Source: a virus. From it: a stretch of DNA of 36,513 bases. Below are positions 25,312 through 31,550 of the stretch, piece by piece. The stretch lies in IMG/VR virus record IMGVR_UViG_3300005613_000201, positions 1 to 36,513 of that record. One strand, 5' to 3'. How positions within the stretch are numbered: the stretch's first letter is position 1; every line of letters begins with the position of its first letter. The notes under the pieces were generated by a model, which saw only the letters and a list, made by a program, of their open reading frames with translations, did not search any database and was not told the DNA's origin. The translations under genes were made by a program, and so were the position numbers.

Positions 25312-25522
25312 GACTGAAAAGATAGCATTTAATGGAATTGTTCAAAAGGTGCAGACAACGATTGATGGCGGATGGTCTGTAACGTTTGTAGTTGATTCCA
25401 CTGAAGGTGCCAAAATGGCCCTTTTAGGGAATATTCGTGATGAGGTGTTAACAGTAGAAATTCCACTTAATAAACAACAAGAAGATAATTTTTCATTTGA
25501 TGATGTTGACTACTCGTTGTAG
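25310..25522 (+). CDS. Small beta-type hypothetical protein, 70 aa
   Basis: ATG 25310 has a good ribosome-binding site (GAGGTGAG) located in the opposite-strand gene's first codons. The product is short and beta-rich (IAFNGIVQKVQTTIDGGWSV...), without cysteines or membrane helices, and ends with an acidic patch (NFSFDDVDYS). It begins the plus-strand recombination-type gene cluster. The fold may be a small OB- or SH3-like barrel, but I cannot support a family. Confidence 0.6.
   Translation: MTEKIAFNGIVQKVQTTIDGGWSVTFVVDSTEGAKMALLGNIRDEVLTVEIPLNKQQEDNFSFDDVDYSL
25319..25345 (-). promoter_or_regulatory. Promoter for minus-strand gene 24685-25311 (leaderless)
   Basis: On the minus strand: TTGAAC (plus 25340-25345), a 15-nt spacer ending in TGC, then TATCTT (plus 25319-25324), seven bases and ATG. 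The TG dinucleotide makes an extended -10. Transcription would start at about the start codon. The promoter is inside the divergent gene's coding sequence. Confidence 0.4.
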
Positions 25523-25532
25523 TTAACGCGCC

Positions 25533-25694
25533 ATGGATATGTATGTGTGCAATTGTCTTGAGTGTGTCTCAAGGGAGGAAGATTGTCATGGATCTTGCTC
25601 TGATGATGACACTGCCTGTGTTGGATGTCGTGAGTGGTTTGAAGAGATTTCAGAAATAAGATTTGAAATCGATTGTGCTCAAGGACGTTTATGA
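25533..25694 (+). CDS. Cys-rich small protein, 53 aa
   Basis: Begins at ATG 25533 and ends in an ATGA overlap with the Gp157-family gene (ATG 25691). It has nine cysteines in 53 residues: CNCLEC at residues 6-11, single Cys at 18 and 22, CVGC at 29-32 and one Cys near the end. The spacing suggests one or two metal-binding sites. The Shine-Dalgarno site is poor, so the start is uncertain. The tight coupling to the next gene and the coherent Cys pattern argue that it is real. Confidence 0.5.
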   Translation: MDMYVCNCLECVSREEDCHGSCSDDDTACVGCREWFEEISEIRFEIDCAQGRL

Positions 25695-26227
25695 AACAAA
25701 GCTTAGCAACGATAACAGCAAAGATGATGGAGCTTGAAGAGAAGCTTTTAGAAATCAACGGTGAATTAAACGCTGATATGGAACTTGCGCTTGATGAGTT
25801 ACACGCAGAGCTTTCTCAAAAGATTGACAGCTATCGGTATCAGCTTTGGAAGTTAAACACGCTTGAAAAAATGATGCTTGAGAAATCAAAGCATTTTGCA
25901 AATGCATCTAAGACATGCAAAAAAGCCCAAGAATATTTAAAAAATAAACTTAAGCAGCACATGGAAATTACTGGAAACAAAAAACTTTCTGGTAAGAACG
26001 ATACAATTACGCTTTGTAAGAGTAGGGATAAGTTAATTATAGAAGAAGATCTTTTAGAGCAGAAGTGGAAGTTACAAGAGTTTCGTTGGGTGCCTGACAA
26101 GGAAAAGATACGTCGGGCTTTGGAAGATGGGAACGAAGTTAAGGGAGCTAAACTTCGACCAAGTAGCTCTCTTCGTTTTGGTGTCAATAGGGGGATGACC
26201 AATGATGATGGAGCTTCAGATGGATGA
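25691..26227 (+). CDS. Siphovirus Gp157-family protein
   Basis: 178 residues from ATG 25691 (AAGGACG upstream, ATGA overlap with the previous gene). Long N-terminal coiled coil (residues about 5-95), then the ETGNKKLSGKNDTITLCKSR-like beta region and the conserved C-terminal block EFRWVPDKEKIRRALEDGNE, followed by GAKLRPSSSLRFGV. This order is typical of the Gp157 family, which in many phages lies beside single-strand annealing proteins and SSB, as here. The biochemical role is not established; an accessory role in phage recombination is inferred from gene company. Confidence 0.8.
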   Translation: MKQSLATITAKMMELEEKLLEINGELNADMELALDELHAELSQKIDSYRYQLWKLNTLEKMMLEKSKHFANASKTCKKAQEYLKNKLKQHMEITGNKKLSGKNDTITLCKSRDKLIIEEDLLEQKWKLQEFRWVPDKEKIRRALEDGNEVKGAKLRPSSSLRFGVNRGMTNDDGASDG

Positions 26228-26366
26228 TTATTTAATTATAGGATTAATTATGTTTTGTGTGGGGGCACTTGCGGTTGACTATGTTTACCGTAAAAAGAAA
26301 AGGAAAGAATTAGATGAGTACTTGGACGGCCTCTTCAGAGAGCAAGAAGAAAGAACACGTAACTAA
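26202..26366 (+). CDS. Small single-pass membrane protein, 54 aa
   Basis: Three ATGs in a row (26202, 26205, 26208) follow a GGGGGATG ribosome-binding stretch; the stop is TAA 26364-26366. Residues about 9-24 (YLIIGLIMFCVGALAV) form a membrane helix, then a basic stop-transfer segment (YRKKKRKE) and an acidic tail. It overlaps the Gp157 gene by 26 nt and the next gene by 53 nt in other frames. A membrane accessory of unknown role. Confidence 0.55.
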   Translation: MMMELQMDDYLIIGLIMFCVGALAVDYVYRKKKRKELDEYLDGLFREQEERTRN

Positions 26367-26715
26367 AAAGGGAACACATCTTCCTATCACAGACATTAAA
26401 GGCAAAGACTATTTGCAAGTGGCATGGCGCCTCGTTTGGTTTCGAGAGGAACACCCGACATGGGGAATTGAAACTGAGCAGGTGGGTGCAATAGAGGGTG
26501 CGTGTTTATTTAAAGCAGTTATTAAAGATGAAAGTGGGAGAGTCTTAGCTACGGGACACAAATCTGAGACACATAAAAAGTTTCCAGATTATCGTGAGAA
26601 GGCTGAGACGGGTGCTATTGGAAGAGCGCTTGCGCTTTTAGGTTATGGCACCCAATTTTGTGGGGATGAGCTCGACGAGGGGGAGCGCATTGTTGACTCC
26701 CCTTTGTCGAAGTAA
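26314..26715 (+). CDS. Putative single-strand annealing-type recombination protein, 133 aa
   Basis: The core KGKDYLQVAWRLVWFREEHP (about residues 29-48), then GRVLATGHKSET and EKAETGAIGRALALLGYGTQ (about 95-114), is a recurring phage pattern. The last block resembles the conserved segment of ERF/Rad52-like annealing proteins. Together with the adjacent Gp157 gene and an SSB elsewhere, I infer a role in annealing or replication of phage DNA. It is shorter than typical ERF or RecT proteins, so it may be a minimal core or a different family. ATG 26314 has GAATTAG upstream, a weak site. The stop touches the 3' end of the minus-strand tRNA. Confidence 0.6.
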   Translation: MSTWTASSESKKKEHVTKKGTHLPITDIKGKDYLQVAWRLVWFREEHPTWGIETEQVGAIEGACLFKAVIKDESGRVLATGHKSETHKKFPDYREKAETGAIGRALALLGYGTQFCGDELDEGERIVDSPLSK

Positions 26716-26790
26716 TGGCTGCGCGAGAAGGATTCGAACCTCCGACCAATGCATTAACAGTGCACCGCTCTACCGCTGAGCTACCGCGCA
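26716..26790 (-). tRNA. tRNA-Asn (GTT)
   Basis: Minus-strand cloverleaf: acceptor TGCGCGG with TCGCGCA (one G-U), D-arm GCTCAGCGGTAGAGC, anticodon stem GTGCA/TGCAT around loop CTGTTAA (anticodon GTT, Asn), T-arm GGAGG-TTCGAAT-CCTTC, discriminator G, and an encoded CCA (plus 26716-26718). All expected invariant bases are present. The 5' end lies eight bases after the stop codon of the minus-strand lyase-like gene, so the tRNA is probably processed from that mRNA. Confidence 0.95.
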
Positions 26791-26798
26791 TCACCAAA

Positions 26799-28850
26799 TT
26801 ATCGCCCTTGGCTATTTACGGTTTGTAAAAGCGCTAGGGTATTTTCCATATGACCATATTTCTTATCAGAGACAATTTTATTTTCAGCAGCTTGAAAATT
26901 GTTTGTTTCTGTAAATTTAAAGATCCAATCAACCGGATCTAGGCCACTATCGTTTTGATTAACGAGTGCGTGATAACAGATGCCGATGACGCTACCAAAA
27001 TTATAGGTCTCTGCACCAATCGTATCCATCAGTCCGTCTTGAGGAATTTCATCTAATAAGACGAATTCATTTCCGATTTTCTTATGTGTCGGTACTCTTT
27101 GATAGGGTCCTTTGTCTCCAGGTTTCCAAGCATAGTCTTGAATGGCTTGGCAAAGGCCTACGAGAACGTCTAGATAGTCTCCTGTGAGCCGAAAGACGCC
27201 TAAGAGTGCTGTGGCATAGAAGCAGGCTGGATAGCTTTGTCCGACCCAGTATTGGCTATTAAAGGGTTCTGTAGACATGACTTTAAACGCTGTTTGTCGA
27301 TGGAGCCATCCGGAAGGAAGCTGAACGTAACGAAGAAGATCCATGACTTCTGTTAACCATTTGAGATCTCTTTGTTTATTTTTAAAGTTCACCTGAAAAG
27401 CAGCAGCATGAGCGACACAGTCAATCATCCAAGCGGCTTCTCTTCCTTCACCGATACCGTCTGCTTCATCAAAGCTGTTGATATCCCAGCGCCCATTTTT
27501 TCCTGTCCAGTAGGCCATTTTCTGTAATTGAGCGTCCCCTAAAAAGCCAATCTTTGTCATGGGATCATTGGTTAACCAGACGAGCATTTGTTGGCGACCT
27601 GTTACACGTCGAAGGTGTTGATGATCGATATTCATCCATTGTCGAAGTTCATCTTCGTAATCACAAGTTCCTTTATTTCCAGTTGCTTTTGAAAAAAAGA
27701 AAGGAGCATCTTGAACTTGTCCACCTGACACTTGCCAGTTATTCGAGAAGATCTTCCAAGGAGTGGACCCATCAGCATTGACATAATCCTCAGGCATAAC
27801 AGGCATACCGTTTGATTCGTAGATATGTCCTTTTTGACGAGTATTGTATCGATATTCAGTAATGTAAGCGGTTTCAATTTCTCTTACATTTTTAAGCATA
27901 GGGGCAAATGAGTGTGGAATGTTTTCAATATCAACCCCACCTGTTCCACCTTGATACTTAATATCCGATAGAACATAAAGTCCATCAGACTCGGGCATCG
28001 TTTGATTACTGTACATCCCTTCATTGTTTTGAAATTTAGCTAAAGTGGAATTGTAGTTATTTTCAGCTTTTCCTTCAGCTTGAGGATGCATTCCAATTTC
28101 AAATCGTTGTAAGAGGTAGTCTCCTTTAAAGTAATCAGCAAAGCCTTGTCCCCACGTTTTAGGTTTATGACTTTCAGCTGATTTATGAATAGCAAGACGT
28201 CTAGAGATTCGTGCTTGCTTTAAAAGAAGGTGTTTAAAGGGCCTAATTAAGTATTCGTTTTGTTTCGTTCCGTATGGAATGTGTTCACTAAAATCCATTC
28301 CTGATGGAAGATCGAGTTTGATGTAATCAAAGTAAAAATCTCCTTTAGCTGGAAGCTGACAGTTATGGATATTAAGATCAAGATCCCATGAATTACTAAA
28401 TGTTTTAAAATCCAAGTAAGCATGCACTCCGATATGCGTGCCGTTAGCGTGACAGTAGAAAGTTGATCTTGCTCCTCCGAGTCGGTGAGCTGCGACTGGG
28501 TTTAAGAAGTTAAGGGGTATTTTATATTCATCAGCATCTTGAGGTTTAACAATAAGAGAGATTCCATTTAGGAGTGCGATTCCATCTTCGTCATAATCGA
28601 TGCGTTGTTGAATTGAAGTTCCCTCTACGAGATTAAATTCGATATCACCTGAGAAGGAGTCATCAATTTTAGCGCAAAACTCTACGAGTATTCCTTCGTG
28701 TAAATCAGCGACTTTTTGCCACTGAGTGAAATAGGTTTTGCCGTCCTTTTCGACTCTGTATGGACAGGTGGGGTTAAAGGTTTGGTTTGCAAGGAACTTT
28801 GTTGCAGAAAAGCAAAAAGGCTCGCCTGGTGCGTTTACATATAGTTTCAT
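26799..28850 (-). CDS. YetA / rhamnogalacturonan-lyase-like protein
   Basis: 683 residues from ATG 28850 with a strong ribosome-binding site (GGGAGG). The N-terminal half is beta-rich with blocks such as NPVAAHRLGGARSTFYCHAN and FYFDYIKLDLPSGM, matching my recollection of the PcRGLX/YetA-like RIFT-barrel and central domains. The C-terminal half has aromatic helices (GQSYPACFYATALLGVFRLT; EGREAAWMIDCVAHAAAF) typical of an alpha/alpha-toroid. Families with this order act on pectic or other uronic-acid polysaccharides. I cannot identify catalytic residues with confidence. No signal peptide. It is transcribed against its neighbours from its own promoters, with a tRNA behind it. A virion-associated depolymerase or a host-benefit enzyme are both possible. 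Confidence 0.65.
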   Translation of the reverse strand: MKLYVNAPGEPFCFSATKFLANQTFNPTCPYRVEKDGKTYFTQWQKVADLHEGILVEFCAKIDDSFSGDIEFNLVEGTSIQQRIDYDEDGIALLNGISLIVKPQDADEYKIPLNFLNPVAAHRLGGARSTFYCHANGTHIGVHAYLDFKTFSNSWDLDLNIHNCQLPAKGDFYFDYIKLDLPSGMDFSEHIPYGTKQNEYLIRPFKHLLLKQARISRRLAIHKSAESHKPKTWGQGFADYFKGDYLLQRFEIGMHPQAEGKAENNYNSTLAKFQNNEGMYSNQTMPESDGLYVLSDIKYQGGTGGVDIENIPHSFAPMLKNVREIETAYITEYRYNTRQKGHIYESNGMPVMPEDYVNADGSTPWKIFSNNWQVSGGQVQDAPFFFSKATGNKGTCDYEDELRQWMNIDHQHLRRVTGRQQMLVWLTNDPMTKIGFLGDAQLQKMAYWTGKNGRWDINSFDEADGIGEGREAAWMIDCVAHAAAFQVNFKNKQRDLKWLTEVMDLLRYVQLPSGWLHRQTAFKVMSTEPFNSQYWVGQSYPACFYATALLGVFRLTGDYLDVLVGLCQAIQDYAWKPGDKGPYQRVPTHKKIGNEFVLLDEIPQDGLMDTIGAETYNFGSVIGICYHALVNQNDSGLDPVDWIFKFTETNNFQAAENKIVSDKKYGHMENTLALLQTVNSQGR

Positions 28851-28876
28851 TATTCATCCTCCCGATGTGTGTAGCG

Positions 28877-28932
28877 ATTATACCGCCATTAATTTGATTT
28901 TGATCATATGACCGTGAGAGAATTGTCGTCAA
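28877..28932 (-). promoter_or_regulatory. Two candidate promoters for the lyase-like gene and tRNA
   Basis: On the minus strand: TTGACG (plus 28927-28932), 18-nt spacer, TATGAT (plus 28903-28908); and closer to the gene a perfect TATAAT (plus 28877-28882) with a weaker -35. The first has good sigma-70 form. Both precede the ribosome-binding site of the gene at 28850, so the gene and downstream tRNA form a self-contained transcription unit. Confidence 0.55.
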
Positions 28933-28945
28933 AGGATTGCAACGG

Positions 28946-29650
28946 ATGGCGTCCAAGCGAGATTATCGGGCATTAATTATACCCGACCTTCAAATTCCTT
29001 TTCATGCTGAAGACTCGTTAGAGTTTGTAAAGCGTGTTGCCAAAGAGATTAAGCCTGATGAGATTTATAATGTGGGTGATGAGCTTGATCTTTATTTCTT
29101 CTCTCTTTACCGCAAGCATCCGGAGATGCGGTTAGATCCACTCAGTGAACTTGCACAAGCAAAAGATGAATTAAAACGCTGGTATAAGGCGTTTCCCCAA
29201 ATGAGGCTTGCAACAAGTAATCATGGATCTCGCATTATTAAGAAGGCACTGGATGCAGATATTCCTTCACAACTACTTAAAAGCTACCGTCAAATTATTG
29301 ACGCTCCTTCGGGATGGAGGTGGAGAGATGAGTGGTACACGGTGTGTAAGTATCCTTTTCGGATTTATCATGGGTGTGGGTACAGCGGAGTGAAGGGTCA
29401 TGTGAATGCTGCTTTAGACGCCCGTATTAGCACCGTCATTGGACATTTACATGCTTTCGGAGGTCACATTGCCCATATGAATACTTTGGGCTCTAATCGC
29501 CCATTATGGGCCGCTAATGCCGGGTGTCTTATTGACACCAATTCTCTCGCATTTCATTACGGTAAGAAGCATCGTCATCAGCCTGTGCTTGGATGTGTGA
29601 CGGTCGTTGATAACGGATTAAAACCGATATTTCACCCTTATGAAAAGTAA
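28946..29650 (+). CDS. Calcineurin-like metallophosphoesterase, 234 aa
   Basis: ATG 28946 has AAAGGA upstream; a TTG nine bases earlier is less likely. Motifs in order: PDLQIPFH (13-20), NVGDELDLY (42-50), SNHGSR (91-96) and GHLHAFGG (166-173), which make the two-metal site of calcineurin-like phosphoesterases (Mre11/SbcD-type exonucleases and other phosphatases). The first motif has Gln16 in place of the usual His, which may alter metal binding. Phage members are common; a nuclease or DNA-processing role is likely, but substrate cannot be read from the sequence. The next gene overlaps its end by 11 nt. Confidence 0.8.
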   Translation: MASKRDYRALIIPDLQIPFHAEDSLEFVKRVAKEIKPDEIYNVGDELDLYFFSLYRKHPEMRLDPLSELAQAKDELKRWYKAFPQMRLATSNHGSRIIKKALDADIPSQLLKSYRQIIDAPSGWRWRDEWYTVCKYPFRIYHGCGYSGVKGHVNAALDARISTVIGHLHAFGGHIAHMNTLGSNRPLWAANAGCLIDTNSLAFHYGKKHRHQPVLGCVTVVDNGLKPIFHPYEK

Positions 29651-29936
29651 GTTAAAGATCGGCAAGTCGGAGTATTGGATTAGTTTTTGTGAGATTGATG
29701 AGCCTGCGACCTGGGGTCTTTGTGATTACAACGACAAGAAGATCTCGATTCGCCATGATCTTTCAGCAAAAAACCTTCTTAAAACCTTTATTCATGAGCT
29801 TTTACACGCGCTCTCAGATGAACACCATGTCAAACTGACTGAATCCCAGGTGCTTCGCTTGGAACAGGCGATCTACTTGTTTTTAAGAAAGAATTACCCA
29901 AGGATGACGATAAAACGGTGGTTAAAGTTAATTTAA
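29640..29936 (+). CDS. HExxH zinc metalloprotease-like protein, 98 aa
   Basis: ATG 29640 overlaps the phosphoesterase gene, so the two are probably co-translated. The zinc motif is FIHELLHALSDEHH with His52, Glu53 and His56; the following helix carries Glu75 in RLEQAIYL as a possible third ligand. Size and motif resemble small SprT/ImmA-type domains found in phages. ImmA-like proteases cleave repressors; SprT-like ones act on DNA-protein cross-links. No partner identifies which applies here. Confidence 0.7.
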   Translation: MKSKLKIGKSEYWISFCEIDEPATWGLCDYNDKKISIRHDLSAKNLLKTFIHELLHALSDEHHVKLTESQVLRLEQAIYLFLRKNYPRMTIKRWLKLI

Positions 29937-29974
29937 GGGCGGGTCACCTCGGATCGTCGTTTGAGCGCCCACCC
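29937..29974 (+). other. GC-rich hairpin between convergent genes
   Basis: GGGCG (29937-29941) can pair with CGCCC (29966-29970), starting directly at the end of the metalloprotease-like gene. There is no U-tract, so it is not a classic terminator, but it sits where a convergent transcript from 30206 would meet the plus operon. Confidence 0.35.
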
Positions 29975-30020
29975 CTAAATATGCAATATACCTAGTTGAA
30001 GACTTCCCTTTTTACGTATT

Positions 30021-30206
30021 TTATTTTCGTGTGCAAGAAATATTCGTGTGGTTTGAGTATTTTGTGATGACACAATTAGACCACTCGGTCTGACACTCCA
30101 TCACCCTCATCCCAGAAACAGGATCATGAAAAATAACCTTACATGCCTCCTCAGAAGCTAAACTCGACAATGAAAACAACAAACCCAATAATATTACTTT
30201 AATCAT
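30021..30206 (-). CDS. Small secreted Cys-containing protein, 61 aa
   Basis: Reads from ATG 30206 to 30021. MIKVILLGLLFSLSSLA is a clear type I signal peptide with a likely cut after SLA; the mature part is about 44 residues with four cysteines (EEAC, VMEC, SNC, ISC), enough for two disulfides in the periplasm. No lipobox. It has no Shine-Dalgarno site, but its promoter is the best in the window: TTGACA-17 nt-TATACA, seven bases from the ATG. A periplasmic exclusion or host-modifying peptide is plausible. It opposes the upstream plus operon. Confidence 0.65.
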   Translation of the reverse strand: MIKVILLGLLFSLSSLASEEACKVIFHDPVSGMRVMECQTEWSNCVITKYSNHTNISCTRK

Positions 30207-30213
30207 GATGCCG

Positions 30214-30242
30214 TGTATAAATTAATCTGTGTGCTGTGTCAA
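30214..30242 (-). promoter_or_regulatory. Consensus promoter of the secreted peptide gene (leaderless)
   Basis: Minus strand: TTGACA (plus 30237-30242), exactly 17 nt, TATACA (plus 30214-30219), then CGGCATC and the ATG. Both hexamers and the spacing are close to sigma-70 consensus. The transcript would start within a base or two of the start codon. Confidence 0.7.
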
Positions 30243-30289
30243 AATGTTTCTTGAGCTTATTTATAAGTTTCTAGCTTTAGATAAACGAC

Positions 30290-30336
30290 CCTTCTTGTGG
30301 GGTTATGCCTCTAGGTCCCACTAAGCAAGGTTTTTT
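30290..30336 (+). terminator. Intrinsic terminator
   Basis: CCTT-C-TT-GTGGG (from 30290) pairs with CCCAC-TA-AG-C-AAGG (to 30330) with a small bulge, followed by six T (30331-30336). It would stop plus-strand transcription before the SSB region and so separate the early genes from the SSB/terminase operon. Confidence 0.65.
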
Positions 30337-30455
30337 ATGACAAATCCTATAAATCTAAAAGGTGTTCCTTTGTCAGCATGCCTCAACTGACTCTTACTAA
30401 AAACAACCCCGTTTGATTCAACAAACTCTAAAAGAGAACCCGGACCTAGCTTTAT
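30321..30455 (-). pseudogene. Possible minus-strand gene remnant without canonical start
   Basis: The minus-strand frame ending at 30321 encodes a protein-like stretch (KLGPGSLLEFVESNGVVF, then SKSQLRHADKGTPFRFIG), but the frame opens only with ATA (30455) or non-start codons after an upstream stop; AGGAC precedes the ATA. Further upstream on the same strand (about 30637-30707) another protein-like piece (LGRIDRTSKGGTGSELTG) also lacks a start. This looks like a decayed small gene or genes. It may also be chance. Confidence 0.3.
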
Positions 30456-30776
30456 TGTCCTAAGTACTATCCTTTAAGATTATTTCAGATCATTTGTTCA
30501 TTGGAGGTTAAAAACGATAAGGTGTCTTACGGGTGGTCGCTTCGTAGAGTTTATCCTCGTAAGTGTGTCTGCCTCTTTGTTTCTAAATCCAAAGCTAAAG
30601 GTTAATAGAATTTATCAAGACAGTGTTTAAAGTGCTCCTGTCAATTCACTACCTGTTCCACCTTTAGAAGTTCTATCTATTCTACCTAAGTCATAGAGCT
30701 GTCAACAAGAGAACGGACTGACAAAAAAAGTCTCTAGACAAATAAAATTATAGTACTAGAAACGGGAGGTAAGTAC
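30337..30776. other. Mostly non-coding stretch before SSB
   Basis: About 440 nt with no convincing plus-strand gene. It holds the possible remnants noted on the minus strand, short unassigned frames, and, near its right end, CTGACA and TAAAAT/TATAGT elements (30718-30755) that could form a weak plus promoter for SSB. I see no iterons, long palindromes or tRNA. A replication origin cannot be excluded. Confidence 0.4.
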
Positions 30777-30812
30777 ATGAACCTAGTTTGGAGAAAAGCG
30801 AGAAATGAGTAA
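30777..30812 (+). CDS. 11-residue leader peptide upstream of SSB
   Basis: A strong ribosome-binding site (CGGGAGG) serves ATG 30777, which opens an 11-codon frame (MNLVWRKARNE) whose stop (30810-30812) overlaps the SSB start (ATG 30805). SSB has only a weak site of its own within the leader. Translation of the leader probably couples to SSB synthesis. The peptide itself shows no runs of one amino acid that would suggest attenuation. Confidence 0.45.
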   Translation: MNLVWRKARNE

Positions 30813-31269
30813 TGTCAACTACATCGTTATACAGGGTAAAGTCTGTAATAACATCAAGACCCATAAGTCTAAAAAGGGTAATGAATACGTAAAGTTTTCC
30901 TTAGCGATCAGTCGAAAAGTAGGTGAAGGTTGGGAGACCGGTTTTGTAGATGTTCTTTTATTTCAGTGGGATGAAAAGATTGTCGAAGCTGTACAACCTA
31001 AAAATAAAATTATTGTTACAGGAAAACATTCGATCTCACCTATAGAAAATAACTCAGGTAAGTTAGAGCTCAGCATCTTTGCAGAGGATGTTGCTTTAGT
31101 TGATGATGTTTCTCCAGCACATAAGACAGCGAGTCATAGTGGAGAGTTTGAACGTTTTAAAAAGGGTCCTCGTTCAACAGATAAAAAAGTCGTTTATAAC
31201 AAGCCCAAGCAGGATCGATTACCGGAAGTCACTTCAAATCTTCTTACAGAAGAAGACATCCCGTTTTAA
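30805..31269 (+). CDS. ssb: Single-stranded DNA-binding protein
   Basis: 154 residues. The N-terminal OB-fold has the SSB pattern: IVIQGKVCNNIKT, FSLAISRKVGEGWETGFVDV (about residues 32-51), then KIIVTGKHSISPI. The C-terminal third is charged and disordered and ends EEDIPF, the acidic tip that SSBs use to bind partner proteins. It coats single-stranded DNA in replication and recombination and should work with the Gp157/annealing-type genes at 25.7-26.7 kb. It begins the transcription unit leading to the terminase. Confidence 0.92.
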   Translation: MSNVNYIVIQGKVCNNIKTHKSKKGNEYVKFSLAISRKVGEGWETGFVDVLLFQWDEKIVEAVQPKNKIIVTGKHSISPIENNSGKLELSIFAEDVALVDDVSPAHKTASHSGEFERFKKGPRSTDKKVVYNKPKQDRLPEVTSNLLTEEDIPF

Positions 31270-31550
31270 ACTAGGCGATTAAATACAGGAATGGCTATGG
31301 GCTGTTACGGTATTAGGTCTAATTTTCTACTTAGGATGGCCTTCGTAAAGGACAAGAAATATGGACATAGAACAAGAATTTGAAATTTTAACTGTTATTA
31401 CAAGTCTAACTCCTTTAAAAGTGAAGTGAATCAAGTAGTTAAATACATAGCCTGGTCCAGGCCTCTTTCTGGGTCTAGGAGTAAATGCATATAAAACCAA
31501 TTGCCATACATAGTCATTCCTTTTGTCATAAACTCTAGTAAACTGGTAGT
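31270..31550. other. Gap between SSB and holin-like gene with tiny frames
   Basis: 281 nt without a firm gene. On the plus strand a 22-codon frame (31361-31429) follows AAAGGACAAG. On the minus strand a 32-codon frame (31431-31529) has a protein-like sequence (NWFYMHLLLDPERGLDQAMY) and an internal ATG behind AAAGG. GCCTGG-T-CCAGGC (31450-31462) is an interrupted palindrome, possibly a protein-binding site. Confidence 0.35.

Noticed and set aside
25840-26202. Long minus-strand frame inside the Gp157 gene
   Set aside because: The plus frame matches a known family; the minus frame is Ser/Leu/Phe-rich shadow sequence with no start signals.
27554-27781. Plus-strand frame inside the lyase-like gene
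   Set aside because: It is antisense to a long coherent gene with promoter and ribosome-binding site; no support of its own.
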